Shown piece by piece: positions 29,691 to 37,577 of a stretch of DNA of 64,000 nucleotides. The notes below the pieces were generated by a model. The model did no database searches. It had not been told where the DNA came from and worked only from the letters and a program-made list of their open reading frames with translations. Each line of letters opens with the position of its first letter. The first letter of the stretch is position 1. This stretch comes from Spirosoma terrae (GTDB lineage Bacteria > Bacteroidota > Bacteroidia > Cytophagales > Spirosomataceae). The translations under genes were made by a program, and so were the position numbers. The stretch covers positions 248,001 through 312,000 of the forward strand of contig NZ_JAAFZH010000002.1 in NCBI RefSeq assembly GCF_010435915.1, written 5' to 3'.

Positions 29691-29712
29691 TGGAAACATA
29701 TAGTTGCTAATT

Positions 29713-29786
29713 AGACCGTCGGGTGTAAATAAGCAAAACATTCAATAAGGCTACATAGTTGTAGGACATATATAGACCGACGGTCT
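29713..29786 (+). promoter_or_regulatory. Candidate operator pair upstream of the second barrel gene
   Basis: AGACCGACGGTCT (29774-29786) is a perfect odd palindrome with 6-bp arms. AGACCGTCGGGTG (29713-29725) shares the left nine positions except the centre base, 61 bp upstream. Palindromes of this type are usual for TetR-family repressors; no such gene is nearby. Confidence 0.55.
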
Positions 29787-29801
29787 TCAACTCAACACGT
29801 T

Positions 29802-30689
29802 ATGAGAAAACTAGTAAACAAAGCATTGGTAGTGGCCGGAGTATGCAGTGCCGGTCTGGCATTTGGTCAGCAGAATTCCTACAATGATCGCTATGATCGC
29901 GACTATCGGGATTACCGTCCTTCCCGTCGTGACGAACGTTCTTTTGACCGGGACATCGAAGAGCGCCGGGACTATAACCGACGTAACGACGACAACCGCC
30001 GATACGACAATCGGTACATGGATCGGATGGGAAACAACCGTAACTACGGTCGGATGTTCGACGAGCGGGATTTAAGCAAAGCCTATGATGAAGGCTACGA
30101 AGATGGCCGCCAGAGTATTGCTGTTGAAGAGCGTAGAGAGCATCGGGAGAATTACAAAAATTTTACGTTTGGCCTTTACGGAGGAGCCAACTCGACCCGT
30201 TTTGAAGGAGAAGACGTTCAGGGCAATAGCCTGAGTGGTCGTTTAGGCTATCAGCTCGGCTTTTTTGTACGCGGTGGAGGCCGCGTATTTGGGCAGATTG
30301 GCGCTGAATACTTAACCTCAAGTTCTGATTTTTATCAGGCGGGCGATGGTAGTACGGTTAGTGACATTACGTCGAACGTCGATCAGAAATACATCCACGT
30401 ACCAGCCTACATTGGTGTGAAGTTAGCCCAGTCGGATCGGGGAATATCAGGGGTCCGTCTTCAGATTGGGGCTGAGTATGCGGCACCGCTGGGCGTAAAC
30501 AATAACGCATTCAATTTTTCTCAGAGCGACTTTGCGGCAGCAACCATTAACGGCCTGGCTAACATCGGCTTCGATGCGGGTCCGTTGTTTCTGGATTTTG
30601 TGTACCACTACGGATTTGCCGATGTGCTTAACAACGTGAGCAACACAAAACGCCGGATTCTGGGTGTTAATCTGGGAGTGAAGTTTTAA
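29802..30689 (+). CDS. Outer-membrane beta-barrel protein with Arg/Asp/Tyr-rich linker
   Basis: 295 residues. After the signal peptide (VCSAGLAFGQ) come about 90 residues dominated by Arg, Asp, Tyr and Asn (DRYDRDYRDYR and similar), highly charged and probably disordered. The barrel follows: FTFGLYGGANSTRFEG, YIGVKLAQSDRGISGVRLQIGAEY, and terminal RRILGVNLGVKF. Residue patterns such as RLQIGAE and NTKRRI-VNLG are shared with the preceding gene, showing tandem duplication followed by replacement of the linker. Two candidate operators lie in its promoter region. Function of the barrel unknown. Confidence 0.85.
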   Translation: MRKLVNKALVVAGVCSAGLAFGQQNSYNDRYDRDYRDYRPSRRDERSFDRDIEERRDYNRRNDDNRRYDNRYMDRMGNNRNYGRMFDERDLSKAYDEGYEDGRQSIAVEERREHRENYKNFTFGLYGGANSTRFEGEDVQGNSLSGRLGYQLGFFVRGGGRVFGQIGAEYLTSSSDFYQAGDGSTVSDITSNVDQKYIHVPAYIGVKLAQSDRGISGVRLQIGAEYAAPLGVNNNAFNFSQSDFAAATINGLANIGFDAGPLFLDFVYHYGFADVLNNVSNTKRRILGVNLGVKF

Positions 30690-30696
30690 GGGTCTA

Positions 30697-30767
30697 CAAT
30701 TCAATTAGGAAGGGGTTATAGGCCATATCTTGAAGATATGGCCTATAACCCCTTCCTAATTGAATTG
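30697..30767. terminator. Perfect 35-bp-arm palindrome
   Basis: Arms 30697-30731 and 30733-30767 are exact reverse complements around one G. It starts eight bases after the stop codon of the barrel gene. There is no T-run after it; the next gene begins 54 bp downstream in the same direction. Confidence 0.85.
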
Positions 30768-30820
30768 CCTGTTTGTAAGTTTACCAGTATGAAAATATGG
30801 CCTGTTGATTGGTAACTTCT

Positions 30821-31387
30821 ATGAATACACTGTTCCCCATTTTTGTTAAGACCGAAAACCTGCACGTACTGATTGTCGGTGGAGGTTATGTAGGGCTGGA
30901 GAAAGCAAACGCCTTGCTGGCCAATGCGCCCAATACGCGGGTTACGCTGGTTGCCCCCGAAATCCGATCCGAGATTCAGGAACTGGCCCGGCAACATCCC
31001 CGGATGGAGCTGATTCAGGAACCCTACCACGAACTGTTTCTAGCCGATAAAGATCTGGTTATTGTCGGGACGAATAACAAAGACGTTAATCGGCAGGTGC
31101 AGCAGGATTGCAAAACACGTCGCATTCTGGTCAATGTGGCCGACACACCCGATCTGTGCGATTTTTACCTGAGTTCGGTGGTTAAAAAAGGAGATCTAAA
31201 AATAGCGATTTCAACCAATGGTAAATCGCCAACGTTTGCCAAGCGGTTTCGCGAAGTTCTGGAAGAACTATTGCCTGATAGTTTACAGGAAACTCTCGAC
31301 AATTTAACCGCCATTCGCAATCAGCTAAAGGGCGATTTTGTTCAGAAAATGGAAAAGCTGAACGAAATCACAAAAGTGTTGAAATGA
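30821..31387 (+). CDS. Precorrin-2 dehydrogenase (siroheme pathway, SirC/Met8 type)
   Basis: 188 residues from ATG 30821. The NAD-binding fold opens with LHVLIVGGGYVGLEKANALL (Gly-rich loop with the Lys-Ala that marks this family), then VTLVAPEI, DLVIVGTNNKDVN, and VNVADTPDLCDFYLSSVVKKGDLKIAISTNGKSPTFAKRFRE, the conserved siroheme synthase N-terminal domain and Asp/Ser region. It oxidises precorrin-2 to sirohydrochlorin and may also insert iron. The short length means no methyltransferase domain is attached. Overlaps the next gene by 4 bp. Confidence 0.9.
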   Translation: MNTLFPIFVKTENLHVLIVGGGYVGLEKANALLANAPNTRVTLVAPEIRSEIQELARQHPRMELIQEPYHELFLADKDLVIVGTNNKDVNRQVQQDCKTRRILVNVADTPDLCDFYLSSVVKKGDLKIAISTNGKSPTFAKRFREVLEELLPDSLQETLDNLTAIRNQLKGDFVQKMEKLNEITKVLK

Positions 31388-31935
31388 GCATATCTTCGCC
31401 TAAAAAACTCGTGAACATTCTGGCTATATCTGGTAGTTTGCGGCAAACGTCTACCAACACGCGTGTACTTCGCGTAATTTCTCAATTAGCTCCCATTGGG
31501 GTAAGTGTGAATCTTTATGAAAAATTAGGCTCCATACCTCCCTTCAATCCTGATTTCGATGGGGAACAGGTAGACGTATCAGTGGATGATTTTCGGGCAG
31601 AAATAAAAGCGGCTGATGCTGTTTTGATCTGTAGCCCCGAGTATGCTCATGGCGTTTCTGGTGTTATGAAAAACGCCCTCGACTGGTTGGTCAGCAGTGC
31701 GGAATTGATGAATAAACCTATCGGGTTGATCAATGCCTCTCCACGCTCGTTATTTGCGCATAAGGCAATGATTGAAACACTAACAGTGATGATGGCGATT
31801 GTGATTCCAGAAGCTTCACCAACCATCGCTATTCCAGGGCGGTCCCTTGACGAAGCTGGAATTTTAGCTGATGAAGTATTAGTCAGTCAATTAAAATCGG
31901 TTCTTGATGCTTTGGCAGGAGCAGTGGCGAGTTAA
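31384..31935 (+). CDS. NADPH-dependent FMN reductase family protein
   Basis: 183 residues of the flavodoxin-like FMN reductase family. Marks: LAISGSLRQTSTNTRVLR (phosphate loop for FMN), ADAVLICSPEYAHGVSGVMKNALDWLVS (the PEYxxGxxGxLKNxxDW block), and a final helical region. It reduces FMN, quinones or azo compounds with NAD(P)H. Start ATG overlaps the stop of the siroheme dehydrogenase (ATGA), so translation is coupled; a link to sulfite reduction is possible but is inference. A 9-bp inverted repeat (31943-31951 and 31983-31991) just after the stop may end the operon. Confidence 0.9.
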   Translation: MSISSPKKLVNILAISGSLRQTSTNTRVLRVISQLAPIGVSVNLYEKLGSIPPFNPDFDGEQVDVSVDDFRAEIKAADAVLICSPEYAHGVSGVMKNALDWLVSSAELMNKPIGLINASPRSLFAHKAMIETLTVMMAIVIPEASPTIAIPGRSLDEAGILADEVLVSQLKSVLDALAGAVAS

Positions 31936-32268
31936 GGTATCTGTAGTCTAATACTTCATGTGAATATATTACAACCAAAATGTTAGACTACAAATCGCAA
32001 GCTCTTTCTTCATCGAATGGCTATATTAAACGTACCATCGATTAAGACTCGTTTTGGGTATCAGTAGCATCTATTGGCTTTCCTTACTTAGCAGTTACTT
32101 AACTATGTCACAGAAGAGCCAGAAATTTAGGAATGGCTTAATGGCTTGGGTCAGAAAAGGATGTCAAATGGTAGAGTCGATTTGTATTTAATTATAATCT
32201 CCACTGCTTGGCTAATTTTCTGATTTTTTAGTCCCCTCAAATAATTCACTTACAAAATAGTTTTTAAA
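31936..32268. other. Non-coding start of a scrambled patch
   Basis: No supported gene. Contains the GTAGTCTAA/TTAGACTAC inverted repeat (31943-31951, 31983-31991). Composition becomes AT-rich here and stays so to about 34.08 kb. Confidence 0.5.
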
Positions 32269-32562
32269 CTATTCATAAGTGGTCCCCCAGATAATGCTAA
32301 CCTCAGGCTTAAGAGTAAGAAGAAAGTCTTTCAGTAGGTTATCAGAGTGAAAAGTTACTTGAAGGTGCTCAGCACTTGGGCCTTTTATAATTTTGATGGT
32401 TTCAATCAGACGTAGCACCTTATGAAGGCCCACCATCGACCAGCCATTGCCGGGATTATGAACCAGATCCTGCCAGTATACGGCTTCGGCTTCTTTCATT
32501 TTTTTCATTGTCAGCAAATAAGCCCCCAGAAACTGCCGGGGTGGCAGAGGCCAGTCGGCGAG
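32269..32562 (-). pseudogene. Duplicated 3' fragment of the TPR gene at 34086-35783
   Basis: Bases 32408-32560 match 34180-34332 without gaps over 153 positions, with ten differences counted by eye (about 93% identity). In frame it reads DWPLPPRQFLGAYLLTMKKMK and NPGNGWSMVGLHKVLRL, like the TPR protein's last third. It is cut off at both sides: a TAG stop stands just before it and after KVLRL the sequence is unrelated, running on to a stop at 32269. No start codon or promoter is evident. A remnant, not an active gene. Confidence 0.85.
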
Positions 32563-33099
32563 CTACAGCTTATTTAACTGATCGGGGGTGAAAAAAATGT
32601 GGATACCTACATAATCGTCAAAATCGCTGTAATAGCCATGTTCAAACATAATCTTATACAGGTTGAAGACTTCATTTCTATCAAGTGTATCTGAAAGGCC
32701 TGAACGGCTAATCAAATGGCCACTAGAGAAGCGTAGATATTTCTTTTTTGTAGCGGCAAAACCATATTTTTTGTAAAAGCCTAGAACTTTAGATTGTGGA
32801 TTAATAGGCAAAAAAAGAACATCAGGAATGTATTTTCTCTGAACCAGTATTTTTTTTTCAAGAACAAGAGTAAGAAATTTTTCGAAACTTGGATATGTGT
32901 GTACAAAATTAGGCTTATAAACAAACTCATACAGACTAGTATTGTTGACACAAATACTGATCGACTTATTTTTGTCCACGACAGGTACAATAATTAAGAA
33001 ACGATGATTCCTCCTGTGCCTAGTAGCTATATCTTCAATAAAGCCTACCGGGAGATGTGGTTGACTAAGGATTAGTACAACTGCAAGAATAATTCTCAT
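32563..33099 (-). CDS. Orphan hypothetical protein with N-terminal signal
   Basis: 178 residues starting MRIILAVVLILS, a plausible signal peptide. The rest is rich in Lys, Phe, Tyr and Ile (VLGFYKKYGFAATKKKYLRFS, FEHGYYSDFDDYVGIHIFF) and has no motif that I recognise. Its codon use and base composition are AT-rich, unlike the surrounding genes, suggesting foreign origin or decay. Its stop codon is the TAG that borders the duplicated TPR fragment, in the same frame. Real expression is not certain. Confidence 0.5.
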   Translation of the reverse strand: MRIILAVVLILSQPHLPVGFIEDIATRHRRNHRFLIIVPVVDKNKSISICVNNTSLYEFVYKPNFVHTYPSFEKFLTLVLEKKILVQRKYIPDVLFLPINPQSKVLGFYKKYGFAATKKKYLRFSSGHLISRSGLSDTLDRNEVFNLYKIMFEHGYYSDFDDYVGIHIFFTPDQLNKL

Positions 33100-33322
33100 G
33101 TCTATAGTTTTCTAGTAAGGTTTAGGAATATGGTTGATTTCATAAGTCTAGGCTAATTTTCTTTCAAATAAGTTTAGGTATAGAACATGGGGTACAGTTT
33201 ATATAATTGATATTTCAAATAAACTCGTTGCTACTCGTGGATTTCGTGTTGATCGAATCGGAAAAGTTCAATAGATCTGGCAGTGATTTCTTTCCGTAAA
33301 GCCACTTATGTAATAGTAAACT

Positions 33323-33362
33323 ATTTTTATAGTTGTATTGCAATTTTTATAGTTATATTGTA
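33323..33362 (+). repeat. Two tandem 20-bp repeats upstream of the broken lipoprotein
   Basis: Units 33323-33342 and 33343-33362 share 18 of 20 bases (ATTTTTATAGTTGTATTGCA versus ATTTTTATAGTTATATTGTA). They end 32 bp before the ATG at 33395, within the expected promoter zone. Confidence 0.75.
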
Positions 33363-33394
33363 GTGGTTTAACAAACTCGTTGGATATTTCAATT

Positions 33395-33885
33395 ATGAAG
33401 TCTGTACTGACTGTTTCTAAAACGGCCTTATTTACAATCGTATCTTCATTGACTCTCGTCTTGTCAGGGTGCCAGAAAGATGCTGAACAAGCTTTAAAGG
33501 CTACCCAAAATCAGTGGGTTGATCCTAACCGCAATCTGATAGTTAATCATGGGAAAGTGGTGATTAAATTGGAGCCACATGGTAGTATACGGCCAAGGTT
33601 ATTCAGGGTAAAATACCAGTTTACGAATTTATTCTAGATCGAGAAAAGCAACAGGACTTGCTTACAAGCACGGTTAATAATGCTGATGTTTACCTGACTG
33701 GAAAGTACCGAGATGGTTTGGTGATTGATGATCTACAAAACAGAAAGCGTTACGTATTATCCTTATATGATATTGCTAATCGACTGAAGGACATTCCTAC
33801 TTACCAACCCACAACCGTTTTGATTAGGGGCTATGCAGCAGGATTAGCTCCTTACGGTCAGTTAGTTGCATTTAACTCCTATTGA
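33395..33885 (+). pseudogene. Frameshifted lipoprotein gene
   Basis: ATG at 33395 opens a lipoprotein signal (TLVLSGCQKD, Cys near 23) and reads to about KLEPHGS. From about 33587 the sensible reading passes to another frame: YTAKVIQGKIPVYEFILDRE, then LTSTVNNADVYLTGKYRDG to the stop at 33885. The first frame ends at 33637 and the second has no start before 33658, so one base has probably been lost near 33586. Joined, the product is about 163 residues. Family not recognised. A sequencing error or programmed shift cannot be excluded. Confidence 0.65.
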
Positions 33886-34085
33886 GGCAACGGCAATTTG
33901 ACTAAGTTTCGGTCTTCCATTGAAAAATATATGCTTAGTTATTCAACGAGTCCAGAGAATCTACAAATTATTGTAAGGATGCAGTTGTATCAAAGACCAT
34001 AAAAGTCATCACCTGATTTATTCACCAAAATACAGCCCACTAACCAGTCTAGCTAAACCACTACGTCGTTTGCTTGGGTCGTGAT

Positions 34086-35783
34086 TTAGTAAACCGACGC
34101 GGTCGGTATCTGTTCCGCTCTGGCAAAGGCTGATTTGTACCCTTTCTCAAGAAGGGGCAGCTCGGTCTTCTTGCCTTGTAGACGTAGCACCTTATGAAGG
34201 CCCACCGTCGACCAGCCGTTGCCGGGATTGTGAACCAGATCCTGCCGGTATACGGCTTCAGCGTCTTTCATCTTTTTCATTGTCAGCAAATAAGCCCCCA
34301 GAAACTGTCGGGGTGGCAAGGGCCAGTCGGCGGGTTCTGTATAGATGAGCTGATCGTCTAGGCTGATAGCTTTTTCAAGGCTGGCTACTGCCTGATCCTG
34401 TTTTTTTGAGTGGAATAGAATAGACGCTTCCAGAATATGGTCGGCAATGTGGGCCATTGGCTGAAACGAGTTGAACGGAATACGCCGTTTCTCAAGAACT
34501 GGATCGGAAAGACGACTACGTAGCCCTTTTAATTGCTGCTCTGCTTCAGCGATTTTACCGGTGCCTACAAATGCCATGCCTCGCGCGAAATGATCGAGCA
34601 GCGACGCATACGCCCAGCCATTATCGGGCTTTTCAGTACGTAGCACCTCGTTCCATTTTCCAAGTCTGACGAGCGTCAGCGATGGCAACATATACAGGTA
34701 TTGATCATAGGGCGAATCGGCGGTAGGGGATACCGATTGTCGGCAACGTAGCGCATCGGCCAGGCCGGTTTCATACATCCCGCCCGTTAACGCACAATAC
34801 GTCTGCACCGCAAAATAATGGGGCGAGTGTTTCACTAATCCCAGATGAGAAGCCAGCGAATCATAGAGCAGAAGATTCTTATCGGCGAGGTCATTAACGA
34901 GAACGCCCTGCGGAAAAAGACCGTTACGTTGGTATTCGTGACTAGCCATGTGAACCATGTGCGCTACGCCCGGAAACAGATTTTTGAGCTTGTCGGCGTT
35001 GGCCAGCGCAACCTGCGGGTTTTTTGATGCTTCGGTCAGGTGAATATGGTAATGCAGGGCGGCCGGATGATCGGGGAATCGATCAAGCACCGATTTACTT
35101 AAATCGACGACTTCCTGGGTCCAGGTTTTGGGCGTACCATCCGTATTCCAGAAATCCCAGGCATGAATCAGCATGATAGCGTCTACATACAACATTTTCG
35201 TGTCGGGGTCGTCAAATTCAGCAATCAGTTGTTTAGTCGCTGTGGCATAGGCCTGATTAAGTTTAGCCCGTTCGCTATCAGTTGGATCGGCCGAGTAGCG
35301 TGTATTCATCACTTCAATCAGTTTTTTCTCTTTCGGGCTGGCACTCCGGCTTGTTTCATTCATTCGAGCCAGAATTGCTGGCATATCAGCCGGGACTTTG
35401 TAGGTATGAGCCGCATTGTAATAAGGTCCACCAGCCAGTGCCTGTCCCCACCAGGCCATGGCGCAGGTGCTATCAATACGAGCCGCTTCTTTGAAAGAGG
35501 CCATAGCTTCTTTCATGTGGTAGCTATAATACATCGTTAGTCCCTGATCGAAATAGAACTGCGCGCTATCCTGCCGGGTCGATATGTTGTACGAATAATT
35601 TCCCCAGCCCGGCAGCGGGCCAATAAACTTCCCGTTGCTCATTGACGTAACAGAGCTACTGGCACTAGATCCGCACATGGCGATGCTGCTGGTTACGTTG
35701 CCGGATGGCCTGGGCTCTACGTTAACAAGTAAGGCCGTTGCTAAAAGAATGGGGCCGAGAAGGAACAGTAGAAGACCTTTCAT
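34086..35783 (-). CDS. Secreted tetratricopeptide-repeat protein
   Basis: 565 residues. The N-terminus is a signal or anchor (LLLFLLGPILLATALLV), followed by a low-complexity Ser stretch. Helical repeats of TPR type run through most of the protein: DQGLTMYYSYHMKEAMASF, KEAARIDSTCAMAWWGQALA, and late repeats KKQDQAVASLEKAISLDD and LLTMKKMKDAEAVYRQDL. Conserved patches with HYHIHLTEAS and HMVHMASHEY recall a family of large TPR proteins of unknown role with His-rich loops. Probably periplasmic. Its 3' part was copied to 32408-32560. Confidence 0.85.
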   Translation of the reverse strand: MKGLLLFLLGPILLATALLVNVEPRPSGNVTSSIAMCGSSASSSVTSMSNGKFIGPLPGWGNYSYNISTRQDSAQFYFDQGLTMYYSYHMKEAMASFKEAARIDSTCAMAWWGQALAGGPYYNAAHTYKVPADMPAILARMNETSRSASPKEKKLIEVMNTRYSADPTDSERAKLNQAYATATKQLIAEFDDPDTKMLYVDAIMLIHAWDFWNTDGTPKTWTQEVVDLSKSVLDRFPDHPAALHYHIHLTEASKNPQVALANADKLKNLFPGVAHMVHMASHEYQRNGLFPQGVLVNDLADKNLLLYDSLASHLGLVKHSPHYFAVQTYCALTGGMYETGLADALRCRQSVSPTADSPYDQYLYMLPSLTLVRLGKWNEVLRTEKPDNGWAYASLLDHFARGMAFVGTGKIAEAEQQLKGLRSRLSDPVLEKRRIPFNSFQPMAHIADHILEASILFHSKKQDQAVASLEKAISLDDQLIYTEPADWPLPPRQFLGAYLLTMKKMKDAEAVYRQDLVHNPGNGWSTVGLHKVLRLQGKKTELPLLEKGYKSAFARAEQIPTASVY

Positions 35784-35937
35784 GTTGTTTGCTGGAAGAT
35801 GTCACAAAAGTGGTAGCATCATCCTGGACCAATCCTGGAGAAAGTCGATGCGTTCTTAAAAATAGGCCTTTTTCGTTGAAAATGCCCGTTCCAGCGGATA
35901 AATCGATACGTAGTGAGGTATGGGTACGACGGACAGT

Positions 35938-36258
35938 TTAACGGTTAGGATCGTCAATCCATAGTTCCAATAGCGCATAACTAAGGCTTTTGCCGTGAGT
36001 GTCCATAGTGAGCGACGTTGTAACCCCACCCGTCAATGCCTGGTGACAGACAAACTGGAGAGCGGGTAGATTAGGAACTTCATAACGAATCACCTCACCG
36101 GCTACAATAGCATTGAGATGAGTTTTCACTACGTCGGCAGTTACCTGATCGCATAAGAGAGGGTAATCTTCGGGTTTGTAGGGAATAAGGGAGAGCGTCA
36201 GCGTATTGCCTTTGTCGCCTGCCCGGCTATGGGCGATGTCGTATAGTTTGATTTTCAT
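35938..36258 (-). CDS. AtuA-like ferredoxin-fold domain protein
   Basis: 106 residues. It matches the small C-terminal domain found in AtuA-family proteins: KIKLYDIAHSRAGDKGNTLTLSL at the start (the HSRAGDKG motif) and ALQFVCHQALTGGVTTSL later. In many bacteria this domain is fused to AtuA; here it is a separate gene whose start overlaps the stop of the larger AtuA protein by 4 bp, so the two likely work as one complex. Last gene of the transporter operon. Substrate unknown. Confidence 0.88.
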   Translation of the reverse strand: MKIKLYDIAHSRAGDKGNTLTLSLIPYKPEDYPLLCDQVTADVVKTHLNAIVAGEVIRYEVPNLPALQFVCHQALTGGVTTSLTMDTHGKSLSYALLELWIDDPNR

Positions 36259-37577
36259 GCTTTAAAGACAGTGACCTGGGGTGATACTTGGGTGCGCTCA
36301 ATCAGGGTAGATACGATACCCACAATCTCGTGAACGTATTTTCGGGCTCCTCCTCCGGCTGCCGGACCATTGGTATACAAGGCTTCCACTTCTTCGCCGA
36401 CCAAAGCCGCCTGCTGTAACGTAGTGCTTCGGCCTGCCACCCGTAACCGGATTTCGTAAGGCTCCGGATACGTACCAAAGGCCCTTCGATGAACTGACGT
36501 ACTGCCGATGTAATCGACGCGTAAATCCGTAAACTGATTGGCTAAGCGCTCCTGAATAATGGCCCCTGCCAATTTGGCCCGTCCTAATGCATTTGATCCG
36601 GCATACGAGATTTCACCTTCTCCGATATACCCAGCATCGTAGCCAACGCTGACTTTCAACGTATCGGGTCGGGGATGACCTTGTCCGCCTGTTGCTTTAA
36701 CCTGATTGAGCCCTACTTCTTCCAAACGCACTTGGGTAAAATCCGCTACTACGTCGGGTGTTACGTAGCGGGCAGGGTCCATGACTTCATACAGTAATTG
36801 TTCCTTGGCGGTTGCCAGGCTTAGGTGCCCCCCTGTATTGGCTACTTTGCCAAAAATAGCAGTCCCGTCTATCGAGACATCGACGAAAGGGTGGCCTAAA
36901 TGAGCCATGTCGGGGATGTCTTTTTTCGCTGGATCGGCGAAGTACCCACCTGTCAGTTGACCTGCGCATTCCATTAAATGGCCAATAACAGTTGCCTGAC
37001 CAATTTGATTAACATCCGCCAACGACCAGCCGAACTCGTGCACCAACGGAGCTACAAACAGCGAGGGGTCAGCTACGCGGCCTGTTATAATAATCTGAGC
37101 GTCGGTTGCCAGGGCTGGTAAAATAGAATCGGTGCCCAGATAGGCGTTGGCAGATAGGAGGGAGCCAGCGGTTTTTAAGGGCAATCCTGTTTCCAGCGCA
37201 ATTTCGTCGCCCGTTAGTTGACTGAATACGTCATCGCCCGTAATGGCGGCTACCGTTACGGAAAGGTTCAGCCTACGGGCTATTTCTCCGATTTTTTCGG
37301 CGGCTGCTACTGGATTGGCTGCGCCCATGTTGGTGATGAGCCGAACATTATTGGCCAACAAAACGGGCAGCAAAAGCTCAATTCGCCGTTCCAGCAGTGG
37401 ATCGTACCCTTTCGTTGGGTCCTGCCGTTTACGTTTCTGCGCCAGAGCAATGGTACGTTCAGCCAGGCATTCCAGAATCAGGTAGTCCAATTCACCCTGT
37501 TGGGCCAGAATCAGGGCTGGTTCTAATCGATCGCCGGAAAAACCAGCGCCACAACCAATGCGAATACGTTCTTTCAT
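36255..37577 (-). CDS. AtuA-family protein (DUF1446)
   Basis: 440 residues from the ATG at 37577, which overlaps the transporter stop codon (ATGA); the longer frame to 37640 lies inside the transporter gene. Family marks: IRIGCGAGFSGDRLEPAL at the start, YLILECLAERTIALAQ, LITNMGAANPVAAAEK, IITGRVADPSLFVAPLVHEFGW. AtuA is named from acyclic terpene utilisation in Pseudomonas, but most members are in other pathways and no reaction is firmly known. The ferredoxin-fold domain normally at its C-terminus is encoded by the next gene. The CitMHS partner suggests a tricarboxylate or similar acid as substrate. Confidence 0.9.
   Translation of the reverse strand: MKERIRIGCGAGFSGDRLEPALILAQQGELDYLILECLAERTIALAQKRKRQDPTKGYDPLLERRIELLLPVLLANNVRLITNMGAANPVAAAEKIGEIARRLNLSVTVAAITGDDVFSQLTGDEIALETGLPLKTAGSLLSANAYLGTDSILPALATDAQIIITGRVADPSLFVAPLVHEFGWSLADVNQIGQATVIGHLMECAGQLTGGYFADPAKKDIPDMAHLGHPFVDVSIDGTAIFGKVANTGGHLSLATAKEQLLYEVMDPARYVTPDVVADFTQVRLEEVGLNQVKATGGQGHPRPDTLKVSVGYDAGYIGEGEISYAGSNALGRAKLAGAIIQERLANQFTDLRVDYIGSTSVHRRAFGTYPEPYEIRLRVAGRSTTLQQAALVGEEVEALYTNGPAAGGGARKYVHEIVGIVSTLIERTQVSPQVTVFKA

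Noticed and set aside
33658-33885. Separate 75-residue ORF
   Set aside because: It has no start context and reads as the continuation of the lipoprotein frame upstream; treated as one frameshifted gene.
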